64,000 bases of DNA, taken from the NCBI RefSeq assembly GCF_900105995.1, contig NZ_LT629785.1, positions 682,001 through 746,000 on the forward strand, in the 5' to 3' direction. This DNA comes from Pseudomonas pohangensis (GTDB lineage Bacteria > Pseudomonadota > Gammaproteobacteria > Pseudomonadales > Pseudomonadaceae). Positions 26,066 to 34,836 of this stretch are shown piece after piece. The position numbers were made by a program, and so were the translations under genes. Numbering within the stretch: the stretch's first letter is position 1; every line of letters begins with the position of its first letter. A model generated the notes under the pieces. That model saw nothing but the letters and a program-made list of their open reading frames with translations. It had not been told where the DNA came from and did not search any database.

Positions 26066-27424
26066 ATGACATTCGTGAAAACCTTGATGGCTGCTTCGCT
26101 GGCGCTGGCTTTTGCTGGTGCGGCGCAGGCCGCTGTATCGCTGCAGGAAGCCGAGAAACTCGGTACTACCCTGACCGGAATGGGCGCCGAGCGCGCCGCT
26201 AACGCCGATGGTTCGATTCCCGAGTACACCGGCGGTGTAACCGTGGCCCCGGCCGGCTTCAATGCGGGCGATTCCTATCGTCCGGATCCTTTTGCAAGCG
26301 AGAAGCCGATTCTGGTTATCGACCAGAGCAATCTGGCCGAATACAAGGACAAGCTGACAGCTACCACTGCCGAACTGGTCAAGCGTTACCCGACTTATAA
26401 AGTGAATGTGTACCCGACCCATCGCTCGGTATGGGTGCCCAAGGCCAACCTGGATAACACCAAGCTCAACGCGGTTTCAGCCAAGCTGGTCGATGACGGT
26501 AACGGCGTGGACAATGCCTTGCCCGGCGTACCTTTCCCGATCCCGCAAAATGGCAATGAAGCCATGTGGAACCACCTGTTGCGCTATATCGGCCTGACCA
26601 TCACCAGTAAGTTTGACAACTGGAACGTTGACAGTGCCGGTGTACCGACTCTGGCGACCACGGGTGTGGGTTACGTGAACAGCGAAATCTACGAAGACAT
26701 GTCCAAGGTCATGGGTCCGAAGGATATTTTCTACCGTATCAAGCTTTACTACACCGGCCCGGCCCGTCGTGCCGGTGAAGCCATCCTGGTTCAGGATGCG
26801 GTCAACACCAAGGTGCAACCACGTCGCGCCTGGCAGTATCTGCCTGGTCAGCGCCGGGTGAAACTGGCTCCGGATCTGGCATACGACACGCCAAACCCGG
26901 GTTCGGCTGGTGCTTCGACCTACGATGACACCTTCGTCTTCTCCGGTGCTCTGGATCGCTTTGACTGGAAACTGGTAGGCAAGAAGGAAGTGTATGTGCC
27001 TTATAACGCCTACAGGCTGGCATACGGCAAAGATGCCAAGGCTCTGGTAACGGCAAACCATATTGCACCCGATGAAGTCCGTTGGGAGAAGCATCGCATG
27101 TGGGTAGTCGAGGCCACGCTGAAGCCTGGCAAGCGGCATATCTACCACAAGCGCACCGTTTATCTTGATGAGGATTCATGGGTGGCTCTGGCTTCCGATA
27201 TGTACGATGCCCGTGGCGACCTGTATCGCGGTTCCTTTGCCTTCCTGGCACCGAGCTACGACGTAGGCGTGCCTAACGCAACACCACACATGATCTATGA
27301 CCTGATCGGTGGTAGCTACACCATCTCCGGTCTGGTTGGTCCGTATGGTGGCGTCAAGTACATCGACAATCTCTCCAAAGCCAAGTGGACTCCTCAGGCC
27401 CTCGCAGGTGCCGGTATCCGCTGA
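26066..27424 (+). CDS. DUF1329 family periplasmic protein
   Basis: 452 aa with ribosome site AGGAG. Signal peptide 1-22 (LALAFAGAAQAA). The start of the mature protein (SLQEAEKLGTTLTGMGAERAAN) and PEYTGGV match DUF1329. Later, PRRAWQYLPGQRRVKLAPDLAYD, FDWKLVGKKEVYVPYN and RWEKHRMWVVEATLKPGKRH are family landmarks. Relatives are often annotated as outer-membrane lipoprotein-sorting-like proteins, and the beta-rich pattern suggests a LolA/LolB-type lipid-binding fold. It is a plausible periplasmic carrier between the DUF1302 barrel and the RND pump (inference). Confidence 0.85.
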   Translation: MTFVKTLMAASLALAFAGAAQAAVSLQEAEKLGTTLTGMGAERAANADGSIPEYTGGVTVAPAGFNAGDSYRPDPFASEKPILVIDQSNLAEYKDKLTATTAELVKRYPTYKVNVYPTHRSVWVPKANLDNTKLNAVSAKLVDDGNGVDNALPGVPFPIPQNGNEAMWNHLLRYIGLTITSKFDNWNVDSAGVPTLATTGVGYVNSEIYEDMSKVMGPKDIFYRIKLYYTGPARRAGEAILVQDAVNTKVQPRRAWQYLPGQRRVKLAPDLAYDTPNPGSAGASTYDDTFVFSGALDRFDWKLVGKKEVYVPYNAYRLAYGKDAKALVTANHIAPDEVRWEKHRMWVVEATLKPGKRHIYHKRTVYLDEDSWVALASDMYDARGDLYRGSFAFLAPSYDVGVPNATPHMIYDLIGGSYTISGLVGPYGGVKYIDNLSKAKWTPQALAGAGIR

Positions 27425-27506
27425 TTGCGTGCTGTTGATTTCCAATTCTGTGCTTGACTGTCATTTGAGCGTTCCCACTTGAGGGTGGGAACGTTCGATG
27501 CCGGAA

Positions 27507-27586
27507 CCAATCGCACGGGTTGGACGATTGTTTGATCATCAATCGCCGGACTGCATGCAAACAAACATGCGCTCCGGCGATTTTTT
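27507..27586 (+). terminator. Terminator with attenuator-like alternative pairings
   Basis: The terminator stem is AATCGCCGGA (27541-27550) with TCCGGCGATT (27573-27582), an inner CATGC/GCATG stem, and a T6 run. Upstream, CAATCG (27508-27513), CGATTG (27525-27530) and CAATCG (27540-27545) give alternative pairings 1:2 and 2:3, and 2:3 shares bases with the terminator stem. A further perfect 9-bp hairpin (CGTTCCCAC/GTGGGAACG) lies at 27470-27493. It sits between DUF1329 and the Ycf48-like gene and ends 16 nt before its start codon. Confidence 0.7.
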
Positions 27587-27602
27587 CATGTGAGGAAGCC
27601 AC

Positions 27603-28682
27603 ATGTTATTTTCCAAGAGAATCTTGCTGCCGGCACTTACCGCGGTGCTCTTCATGCAGCAGGGTACGGTACAGGCTGCTGAGTACGTTGACGTGCTGGA
27701 TATGCCAGCCGCCATGAGCCAACTAGCCATCAAGAGCCCGCTGAATGCAGTTGTGACAGCCGGTACTCGCCTGGTAACCGTCGGGGTTCGTGGCCATATT
27801 CTTTTTTCGGATGACGCTGGTAAAACCTGGCAGCAGGCCAAGGTTCCGGTCAGCTCGGATCTGACTTCCGTTTATTTCCCTACACCAACCGATGGCTGGG
27901 TCGTTGGTCATGATGGCGTAGTGCTGCATACCACTGACGGTGGGGAGACCTGGACGAAGCAGCTCGACGGCGTGCAGGCCGGCAAGATCATGCTCGATTA
28001 TTACACTGCGTTGGCTGCAACTGATCCTGCCAACGAGGACTACACCACGCTGGTCGATGAGGCGCAGCGGGTAGTGGATGACGGTGCCGACAAGCCGTTT
28101 CTCGGCGTATGGTTTGCCGACAAGCAGAATGGCTATGTGGTCGGTGCTTTCGGCTTGATCTTCCATACCGCTGACGGCGGTGCCAGCTGGACTCCGCTCA
28201 ACGATAAAGTGGATAACCCGCAGGGCTTTCACCTGAATGCCATCACCGGCAGCGGTTCTGGCCAGGACGTCACCATGGTCAGTGAACAAGGCCTGGTGAT
28301 GCGTCTTGATCCGGCCAGTGGCAAGTTCGTGACGCTGACCACACCCTTTGAAGGCACGTATTTTGGCCTGCAGCAGACCAGTCATGGGCTGGTGATCTAC
28401 GGGCTTAGTGGCATGGGGTTCAAGAGCACCGATGGCGGTGCCAGCTGGACAAAACTGGTACTGCCGGTTGACAAGCCTTTAACTGCAGCAGCTACTGATG
28501 CGTCCGGCCAGTTGTATTTGTTTGATCAGCCCGGCGAGATTATGAGCAGCATTGATGGCGGTGAGACTTTCCGATTGCGCCCTCAGGCCACAACCGCTGC
28601 TATCAGCAGTGCGGTTGCTGTAGGTAATGAGGCGATGGTGCTCGTGGGCCCTCGCGGCGTGCGCGTGTTCCCCATTGAATAA
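27603..28682 (+). CDS. Ycf48-like (BNR repeat) periplasmic beta-propeller
   Basis: 359 aa, ribosome site GAGGAAG. N-terminal signal peptide (cleavage near VQA-AEY, about residue 22). The protein is built from BNR/Asp-box blades: DDAGKTW, TTDGGETWT, TADGGASWT, STDGGASWT and SIDGGETF, spaced about 40-100 residues apart, the Ycf48/HCF136-like seven-bladed propeller. In plants and cyanobacteria Ycf48 assists photosystem II assembly; in heterotrophs these proteins sit with RND/MMPL transporters and are probably periplasmic assembly or adaptor factors. It ends 32 nt before the RND gene, so the two are one transcription unit. Confidence 0.85.
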   Translation: MLFSKRILLPALTAVLFMQQGTVQAAEYVDVLDMPAAMSQLAIKSPLNAVVTAGTRLVTVGVRGHILFSDDAGKTWQQAKVPVSSDLTSVYFPTPTDGWVVGHDGVVLHTTDGGETWTKQLDGVQAGKIMLDYYTALAATDPANEDYTTLVDEAQRVVDDGADKPFLGVWFADKQNGYVVGAFGLIFHTADGGASWTPLNDKVDNPQGFHLNAITGSGSGQDVTMVSEQGLVMRLDPASGKFVTLTTPFEGTYFGLQQTSHGLVIYGLSGMGFKSTDGGASWTKLVLPVDKPLTAAATDASGQLYLFDQPGEIMSSIDGGETFRLRPQATTAAISSAVAVGNEAMVLVGPRGVRVFPIE

Positions 28683-28714
28683 GCCAGAATAATTAGAGAG
28701 AGGCGTACCTGATC

Positions 28715-31162
28715 ATGGGAACTAAAAACGACTTTGACATGCCGGTCATTGGCGATCCGAAGGATTTTGATCCAAACACCGGTAGTCTGCTGGAGCGCAT
28801 GGTATTCAACCATCGCCCCCTGTTTCTGCTGTTTATCGTAGTAATGACAGCACTGCTCGGCTACATGGTGGCTACGCGTCTGGAGATGCGGCCGAGCTTT
28901 GAAAAGATGATTCCGCAGAGTCATCCGTACATCAAAAACTTTCTGGAAAATCGCGACCAGTTGCGTGGTTTGGGCAACTCGGTTCGTGTGGTGGTGGAGA
29001 CTACCGAAGGCGATATTTATGACAAGGACTACCTGCAGACGCTGCAGGAGATCAATGACGAACTGTTTCTGACTCCCGGCGTGGACCGGGCCTGGCAGAA
29101 GTCGTTGTGGTCGCCCAATGTGCGCTGGACCCAGGTCACCGAAAAAGGTTTTGAAGGCGGTCCGGTCATGCCGGATACCTATGATGGCTCGCCTGCCAGC
29201 ATTGAAGACCTGAAACTGAATGTTGCCCGCGCAGGTCTGGGTGGCCAGCTGGTGGCAGGCAACCTGAAGTCGAGCATGATCATTGTTCCCTTGCTGGACA
29301 AAGACTCGGCTACCGGTCAGGGCATCAATTACTACGAGTTTGCCCACGTTCTGGAAGACAAGCTGCGCCAGAAGTACGAGTTCGGTGGTGATACCGAGGC
29401 CCATGCTTCAGGTGAAGAAGGCACCGGCAAGATCAAGATCCGTGTAATCGGTTTCGCCAAGCTGATTGGGGACCTGATTGATGGTCTGATCGAAGTAATG
29501 ATGTTCTTCGCCATTGCCGTGGTGTTTGCCTTCATCATCATCTACCTCTACACCCGTTGCTTGCGCAGTACCGCACTGGTGGTTAGCTGCTCCCTGCTGG
29601 CAGTGGTCTGGCAGTTGGGCATCGTTGCCTGGATGGGCTATGCGATAGATCCGTATTCGATTCTGGTGCCGTTCCTGGTATTCGCCATTGGTGTGTCCCA
29701 TGCGTCACAGAAAATGAACGGGATCATGCAGGACATCGGCAAGGGCACGCACAAGCTGATCGCTGCGCGATACACCTTCCGCCGTCTGTTCCTGGCTGGC
29801 GTTACGGCGCTGTTGTCGGATGCGGTCGGTTTCGCCGTGCTGATGCTGATTGATATTCCGGTGATCAAGGAACTGGCAATCACCGCGAGTATCGGTGTAT
29901 TTGTGCTGATCTTCACCACGCTGCTGATGATGCCGGTGGCACTGTCCTACGTTGGTGTCAGTGCCAAAGCGGCAGAGCGGGCGCTGCAGGCTGACAAGAA
30001 CGTGGAAAACCATCAGGGCATCGCCAAGCTCTGGGATCTGCTCGATCACTTCACCGAGCGTCGCTGGGCCACCATTGCAGTGATAGTCGCTGTGCTGATC
30101 GGGGTCGGCGGCTTCTTTGTGAGCAAGCAGTTGAAGATTGGTGATCTGGATCCGGGGGCACCGGAGTTGCGTGCAGACTCGCGTTACAACCGCGATAACG
30201 CCTACATCACCGAGAACTACGCGCTGTCCAGTGATATGTTTGCGGTCATCGTCAAGACGCCGCCAGAGGGTTGTCTTAACTACAAGACCCTGGTTCTGGC
30301 CGATCGGCTGGCCTGGCAGTTGCAGCAGCACCCGCAGGTGCAGATGTCGGTGTCACTGGTCAACGCAATCAAGCAGATTACTGCCGGGTCCTATGAAGGC
30401 AATCCGAAGTTCTTCACCATCCAGCGCAACCAGGATGTTCTGAACTACTCGGCAACTACTGCCTCGAACAATACCCCTGAGCTGTTCAATACCAACTGTA
30501 CGATCATGCCGGTTGTAACCTTCCTCAAGGACCACAAGGCAGATACGCTCTCGGAAGTCTCGGCGATTGCCGAAGAGTTCTCCGAGCTGAACAGCACGCC
30601 TGACCGGCAGTTCCTGCTGGCAGCCGGTACTGCTGGTATCGAGGCAGCTACCAACGAGGTCGTGGCGCATTCCAACCGCATGATGCTGTTCTATGTGTAT
30701 GGCGCAGTAATCCTGTTCTGCCTGATCACCTTCCGCAGCTGGCGTGCAACCGCAGTGGCGATCCTGCCATTGATCATGACATCGATGCTCTGCGAGGCAT
30801 TGATGGTGTGGATGGGCATCGGAGTGAAAGTGGCGACCCTGCCGGTGATTGCGCTGGGTGTGGGTATCGGTGTGGACTACGCGCTGTATTTATTGAGTGT
30901 GCAGCTGCAATTCCAGCGTGAAGGTTATTCACTCGGCGTGGCCTACAAGAAGGCTGTGGCTTCGACCGGTAAAGTGGTTGCGCTGGTCGGTGTTACCTTG
31001 GCTACGGGTGTAATCACCTGGGCCTGGTCACCCATCAAGTTCCAGGCGGATATGGGTATCCTGCTGACCTTCATGTTCCTGTGGAATATGCTCGGCGCCC
31101 TGATCCTGATCCCGGCACTGTCGTACTTCTTCCTCAATCCGAAGAAGGCCGAAACAGCCTGA
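28715..31162 (+). CDS. RND/MMPL superfamily transporter
   Basis: 815 aa. Architecture: one N-terminal helix (about 33-50), a periplasmic domain (about 55-240), five helices (about 245-430), a second helix-plus-periplasmic repeat (about 455-650), and five further helices ending near 800. This is a 12-helix, two-fold MMPL layout without the longer AcrB-type docking domains. Motif regions include GVGIGVDYALYLLSVQL near 710-725 and GVSHASQKMNG at about 327-337. It belongs with predicted exporters that move lipids and other hydrophobic molecules by proton motive force. Direction of transport is not determinable here. It is last in the four-gene set, followed by a strong terminator. Confidence 0.85.
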   Translation: MGTKNDFDMPVIGDPKDFDPNTGSLLERMVFNHRPLFLLFIVVMTALLGYMVATRLEMRPSFEKMIPQSHPYIKNFLENRDQLRGLGNSVRVVVETTEGDIYDKDYLQTLQEINDELFLTPGVDRAWQKSLWSPNVRWTQVTEKGFEGGPVMPDTYDGSPASIEDLKLNVARAGLGGQLVAGNLKSSMIIVPLLDKDSATGQGINYYEFAHVLEDKLRQKYEFGGDTEAHASGEEGTGKIKIRVIGFAKLIGDLIDGLIEVMMFFAIAVVFAFIIIYLYTRCLRSTALVVSCSLLAVVWQLGIVAWMGYAIDPYSILVPFLVFAIGVSHASQKMNGIMQDIGKGTHKLIAARYTFRRLFLAGVTALLSDAVGFAVLMLIDIPVIKELAITASIGVFVLIFTTLLMMPVALSYVGVSAKAAERALQADKNVENHQGIAKLWDLLDHFTERRWATIAVIVAVLIGVGGFFVSKQLKIGDLDPGAPELRADSRYNRDNAYITENYALSSDMFAVIVKTPPEGCLNYKTLVLADRLAWQLQQHPQVQMSVSLVNAIKQITAGSYEGNPKFFTIQRNQDVLNYSATTASNNTPELFNTNCTIMPVVTFLKDHKADTLSEVSAIAEEFSELNSTPDRQFLLAAGTAGIEAATNEVVAHSNRMMLFYVYGAVILFCLITFRSWRATAVAILPLIMTSMLCEALMVWMGIGVKVATLPVIALGVGIGVDYALYLLSVQLQFQREGYSLGVAYKKAVASTGKVVALVGVTLATGVITWAWSPIKFQADMGILLTFMFLWNMLGALILIPALSYFFLNPKKAETA

Positions 31163-31223
31163 GGTCAGGGGTGCTCGCCTGCTGGCTTATGCCAGCGGGC
31201 AAGTGCCTGGAAATAGCCAAACG

Positions 31224-31261
31224 AAAAGGCCGAGCCCCGGTTTCCCGGGGCTCGGCCTTTT
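31224..31261 (+). terminator. Rho-independent terminator after the RND gene
   Basis: A perfect stem of about 16 bp (AAGGCCGAGCCCCGG / CCGGGGCTCGGCCTT), a short T-rich loop, and a T5 run continuing as TTATTA. It sits 60 nt past the RND stop and clearly ends the operon. Confidence 0.92.
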
Positions 31262-31331
31262 TATTATCCGATCACAAATGCAATTTCCTGCACCAGCTGC
31301 GTACAACGACAGCTCGTTCTGTGCCGGTTGC

Positions 31332-31514
31332 TCAGGAATCGAAATCGTAATCAGCCAGTTGCCGGCGCAGTCGTCGCTCGTCCAGCAGATTGTCAATCAC
31401 GCGGCGTTTGGCGAGGTTGGTTTTGGCGACTTCGACAGGCTGCTCGCTCTGTTCTTCGGAGTCCTGGCTAACCTGATCGTCGTCGAGTTCGATCTCTTCA
31501 CTTGCAGTGGTCAT
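31332..31514 (-). CDS. PA3496-family small acidic protein
   Basis: 60 aa: an acidic N-terminal half (EEIELDDDQVSQDSEEQSEQ) and a basic helical C-terminal half with NLAKRRVIDNLLDERRLRRQLADYDFDS. It matches the PA3496 family (called a putative envelope-integrity protein in annotations), which lies next to nth in P. aeruginosa, as here. No biochemical activity known. Its start codon lies in an inverted repeat (see 31513-31553). Confidence 0.75.
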   Translation of the reverse strand: MTTASEEIELDDDQVSQDSEEQSEQPVEVAKTNLAKRRVIDNLLDERRLRRQLADYDFDS

Positions 31515-31553
31515 AAGAGGCCATCCAGAGTGTGCTTGCTTGGCGCCTCTTAT
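31513..31553 (-). promoter_or_regulatory. Hairpin covering the start codon of the PA3496-like gene
   Basis: A perfect 9-bp inverted repeat (minus strand ATAAGAGGC at 31545-31553 and GCCTCTTAT at 31513-31521; spacer 23 nt). The 3' arm includes the A and T of the start codon (31512-31514), so the folded leader would hide the initiation site. Translational control by a ligand, protein or temperature is inferred. Confidence 0.45.
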
Positions 31554-31618
31554 ATCGGCAAAGTGCGAGAGGGTAAAAAAGATTTTTTCAATCAGCTGAT
31601 TAGAATTTTATTAGAGCG

Positions 31619-32257
31619 TTAATCGTCGGACGTTTTGGCCTTGTATTCACACAGGTCTTCGATCCGGCAACTGCCACAACGTGGTTTGCGCGCCAGACAA
31701 ACATAGCGCCCATGCAGGATCAGCCAGTGGTGGGCATCAAGCAGGAATTCTGCGGGAACAAAGCGCATCAGCTTCCGCTCCACTTCCAGCACAGTCTTGC
31801 CCGGTGCAATGCCGGTACGGTTGCTGACCCGGAAAATGTGGGTATCAACGGCCATGGCCAGCTGACCGAAGGCGGTATTCAGTACGACGTTGGCCGTTTT
31901 GCGGCCGACACCGGGAAGGGCTTCAAGTTCTTCACGGGTTTCCGGCACCTGACTGTTATGTCTTTCGATCAGCAGACGACAGGTTTCGATTACATTCTTT
32001 GCCTTGGTCGGATACAGACCGATGGTTTTGATGTATTCGCACAGGCCGGTGTAGCCGAGTGCGTATATGGCTTCCGGTGTATTCGCCACCGGATAGAGCC
32101 TGGCGGTTGCCTTGTTCACGCCTACATCGGTGGCCTGCGCCGAGAGAATCACCGAGATGAGTAACTCGAAGGGGGAGCTGTAGGCCAGTTCCGTGGTCGG
32201 TTGTGGATTGTCTTCACGCAGGCGCCGAAAGATTTCCAGACGTTTGGCTGCATTCAT
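31619..32257 (-). CDS. nth: Endonuclease III
   Basis: 212 aa DNA glycosylase/AP-lyase that removes oxidised pyrimidines. The helix-hairpin-helix LPGVGRKTANVVL (about 113-125) is followed by the catalytic lysine in that motif (Lys120) and the acidic VDTHIFR (Asp138), and the C-terminal 4Fe-4S loop is CLARKPRCGSCRIEDLC with four cysteines. It is complete and normal in length. It lies just downstream of rsxE on the same strand, the same rsxABCDGE-nth order as in E. coli. Confidence 0.97.
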   Translation of the reverse strand: MNAAKRLEIFRRLREDNPQPTTELAYSSPFELLISVILSAQATDVGVNKATARLYPVANTPEAIYALGYTGLCEYIKTIGLYPTKAKNVIETCRLLIERHNSQVPETREELEALPGVGRKTANVVLNTAFGQLAMAVDTHIFRVSNRTGIAPGKTVLEVERKLMRFVPAEFLLDAHHWLILHGRYVCLARKPRCGSCRIEDLCEYKAKTSDD

Positions 32258-32399
32258 CAGGTGATATTCCAGGTCGCGTTGAAAAGACTATGTGTTGCCA
32301 TGGCTTTTGTGGGAGTGCTGCATGCAGCGAAAAGCTGTCCAGCAGCACAAGTGCTCGCGCCGCAGGCGACGCTCCTGGGCTTCAGCGCCAAAAAGCCCC

Positions 32400-33110
32400 T
32401 TACTCGATCACGCCGGTTACCCGGACCCGCCGACTTTGCGCCGGCAATGCTGCGGGTTCGGCTGCTTTGGCGCGTGCTGCAACAATTTCATCGATGCGGT
32501 TTTTCAAGGCGATCAGCAAGCCCAGAACCAGGAATGCTCCTGGCGGCAGGATGGCCAGTAAAAAGCCCGGATAGTTGTGAAAAACCGTCACCTGCCAGTG
32601 CGCTGCGATCGGCCCGAACAGCAGTTGCATGTTGGCAAACAAGGCGCCGGTCCCGAGCAGTTCGCGCACCGCACCGATGGCCAGCAGTACCAGACCGAAA
32701 CCGGTGCCCATCATCAGCCCGTCGAAGGAGGCAGCGGCTACGGTGTTTTTCGCCGCGAAGGCTTCGGCACGACCAAGGATGATGCAGTTGGTGGTGATCA
32801 GTGGAATGAAAATGCCGAGAATCTGGTACAGCTCGTAGGTGAAGGCCTGCATCAGCAGTTCGATACAGGTAGTCAGCGCCGCAATGATCATGACGAACAC
32901 CGGCAGGCGTACCGCGTCGCTCACCTGGGTGCGGATCAGCGCCACTGTGGCATTCGAGGCGGCCAGCACAATGGCGGTTGCCAGACCCATGCCCAGCGCA
33001 TTGACGACCGAGTTGCTGACTCCCAGCAGGGGGCAGAGACCGAGCAGTTGCACCAGCCCCGGGTTGTTCTTCCACAGGCCGTTGATGGCTATTTCGCGGA
33101 AACTAGTCAT
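32400..33110 (-). CDS. rsxE: Rsx/Rnf complex subunit E
   Basis: 236 aa inner-membrane subunit, six hydrophobic segments. It shows the RnfE landmarks NPGLVQLLGLCPLLGVSN, FEL-type ELLMQAFTYELYQILGIF and IPLITTNCIILGRAE, the cysteine-bearing transmembrane motif shared with RsxA. The C-terminal tail (about 205-236) is cytoplasmic and basic. It overlaps the 3' end of rsxG by 8 nt. The Rnf complex couples ferredoxin/NADH electron transfer to ion movement and, in E. coli, keeps SoxR reduced. Confidence 0.95.
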   Translation of the reverse strand: MTSFREIAINGLWKNNPGLVQLLGLCPLLGVSNSVVNALGMGLATAIVLAASNATVALIRTQVSDAVRLPVFVMIIAALTTCIELLMQAFTYELYQILGIFIPLITTNCIILGRAEAFAAKNTVAAASFDGLMMGTGFGLVLLAIGAVRELLGTGALFANMQLLFGPIAAHWQVTVFHNYPGFLLAILPPGAFLVLGLLIALKNRIDEIVAARAKAAEPAALPAQSRRVRVTGVIE

Positions 33111-33750
33111 GCGGCTTCTCCACTGGTTTCAACAGTTCTGCCCGATGTGCATCGAAATACTGCAGGGCCTGATGCACGGCTTTGACCACCGCGCGGGGGG
33201 TAATGGTTGCGCCGGCAAACTGGTCAAAAGCGCCGCCGTCCTTTTTCACTGCCCAGCTTTCCGCGGCCAGATTCTGCAGGGATTTACCGGCGAAGGTCAG
33301 CACCCAGGGGCTTTTCGCCAGATCAATCTTGTCGCCCAGGCCAGGGGTTTCCCGATGGTGAATGGCGCGTACGCCAGACAGCGTGCCATCCGCCAGCACG
33401 CCAACCAGCAGCTGGATACTGCCACTGTAGCCATCCGGCGCGGTGACTTGCAGGATCACCGCAGTTGCTTTGCCATCGAGGCTGGCGAGATACACCGGGC
33501 TATTGCCCTTGCTGCCGAGCAACGGGTCGTGCACCAGATGTACGTCATCCTGTGGATGGTTGTCATAACTGCCGGCCGGTAGCAACTCGCTGAGCGCGCG
33601 GTTCTTGGCGGCGCGCTCGGAATCGGCAATGCGCTCTGCGGTGCCCAGCTGGGTAATTGCCACCAGGCCAACGGTGACTATGGCAAACAGGCCCAGTACC
33701 AGGCTGTTCTTCAGCATCGAGCGGGAAATTTCCGGGAGTGCCATGCTCAT
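33103..33750 (-). CDS. rsxG: Rsx/Rnf complex subunit G (FMN-bearing)
   Basis: 215 aa. One N-terminal membrane helix (LVLGLFAIVTVGLVAITQL) and a periplasmic FMN-binding domain with GYSGSIQLLVGV, RAIHHRETPGLGDKI and the covalent flavin site FAGATIT, Thr182 being the phosphoester-linked residue. The gene overlaps rsxD by 4 nt at its start and rsxE by 8 nt at its end, so translation is coupled along the operon. Confidence 0.95.
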   Translation of the reverse strand: MSMALPEISRSMLKNSLVLGLFAIVTVGLVAITQLGTAERIADSERAAKNRALSELLPAGSYDNHPQDDVHLVHDPLLGSKGNSPVYLASLDGKATAVILQVTAPDGYSGSIQLLVGVLADGTLSGVRAIHHRETPGLGDKIDLAKSPWVLTFAGKSLQNLAAESWAVKKDGGAFDQFAGATITPRAVVKAVHQALQYFDAHRAELLKPVEKPHD

Positions 33751-34778
33751 TCTCCCATCCGGAAACCACGTTCCGGCTTGCTATGGCCATAGGCGCGTGG
33801 ACGGCTGTAGTGGTCGATGGTTGGTGCTGCCAGGTTCATCAACAGTACGGCAAAGGCTACGCCGTCGGGATAGCCGCCCCAGGTGCGAATGATATAGACC
33901 AGGATGCCGACACCAGCGCCAAAAATCAGCCGTCCCAGATTGCTGGTGGCACCGCTGACAGGATCGGTAACGATGAAAAAGGCGCCGAGCATGGTCGCGC
34001 CGGTGAACAGATGGAACAGCGGTGAGCCATTGGAATCCGAGCCGGAGCCATGCCAGAACAGCAGGCTCATGACAGTCAGGGCCGCGAGCATGCCGACCGG
34101 CGCATGCCAGCTGATCAGGCGTTTGTGCAACAGAAACAGGCCGCCAAGCAGGAAGGCCGCGTTAACCCACTCCACCGCTGCCCCGCCAACTTTGCCGAAG
34201 GCCGGATTGGCTGCCCACAGCTCGTCCATGGTCAGGCTCTTGTTGATCTTCAGGCTGTCCAGTGCAGTTGCCTGACTCCAGCCATCGGGCAACTGTGCCA
34301 GACCGAAAATCTGTTGCAGGCCTTCGAGCAGGCCGACGCCGTGCGGTTTTGGCCAGCTGGTCATCTCCACCGGAAAGGAAATCAGCACCACCACGTAGCC
34401 GAGCATGGCCGGGTTGAACGGGTTTTGCCCAAGGCCACCGTACAGCTGTTTGCCGAATACGATGGCAAAGCCCACCGCGACCAGCGTCAGCCACCAGGGC
34501 GCATAGGGTGGCAGCGCCAGCGCCAGCAGCACGGCGGTGACCAGGGCGCTGCCGTCACTCAGGTAGAAACCCAGTGGGCGCTGGCGAATCTTCAGGATTG
34601 CGGCTTCCACGCCCAGGGCCACCAGGCTGGCCCAGAGCAGGTTGACCAGGGTGCCGATACCGAACAGCCAGGTCAGCGCCAGCGCCCCCGGCGCGCAGGC
34701 AGCCAGCACCAGCAGCATGACCCGCTGGGTACGGTTGCTGCCCTTAGCATGGGGCGAGGTGATGCGGGTCAGGGTCAT
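33747..34778 (-). CDS. rsxD: Rsx/Rnf complex subunit D (FMN-bearing)
   Basis: 343 aa with about nine hydrophobic segments. Landmarks: ITSPHAKGSNRT at the N terminus, FGKQLYGGLGQNPFNPAMLGYV, and FFIVTDPVSGATSN, where Thr278 in SGAT is the expected covalent FMN attachment. It forms the membrane electron path with RsxG and E. It is separated from rsxC by 136 nt carrying a REP-like element, the only sizeable gap inside the operon. Confidence 0.95.
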   Translation of the reverse strand: MTLTRITSPHAKGSNRTQRVMLLVLAACAPGALALTWLFGIGTLVNLLWASLVALGVEAAILKIRQRPLGFYLSDGSALVTAVLLALALPPYAPWWLTLVAVGFAIVFGKQLYGGLGQNPFNPAMLGYVVVLISFPVEMTSWPKPHGVGLLEGLQQIFGLAQLPDGWSQATALDSLKINKSLTMDELWAANPAFGKVGGAAVEWVNAAFLLGGLFLLHKRLISWHAPVGMLAALTVMSLLFWHGSGSDSNGSPLFHLFTGATMLGAFFIVTDPVSGATSNLGRLIFGAGVGILVYIIRTWGGYPDGVAFAVLLMNLAAPTIDHYSRPRAYGHSKPERGFRMGE

Positions 34779-34800
34779 TGCTGCTCCGGTGCTGGCTTCT

Positions 34801-34836
34801 TCTCGCGCAAGCGGGAGAGGGCTGGGGAGAGGGAGT
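34801..34836. repeat. REP-like GAGAGGG element inside the rsx operon
   Basis: Contains GCGGGAGAGGGCTGGGGAGAG (21 nt, split here as GCGGGAGAGGG + CTGGGGAGAG), the reverse complement of a segment of the repeat at 6241-6346. It interrupts the otherwise overlapping rsx gene chain between rsxC and rsxD. Confidence 0.65.
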
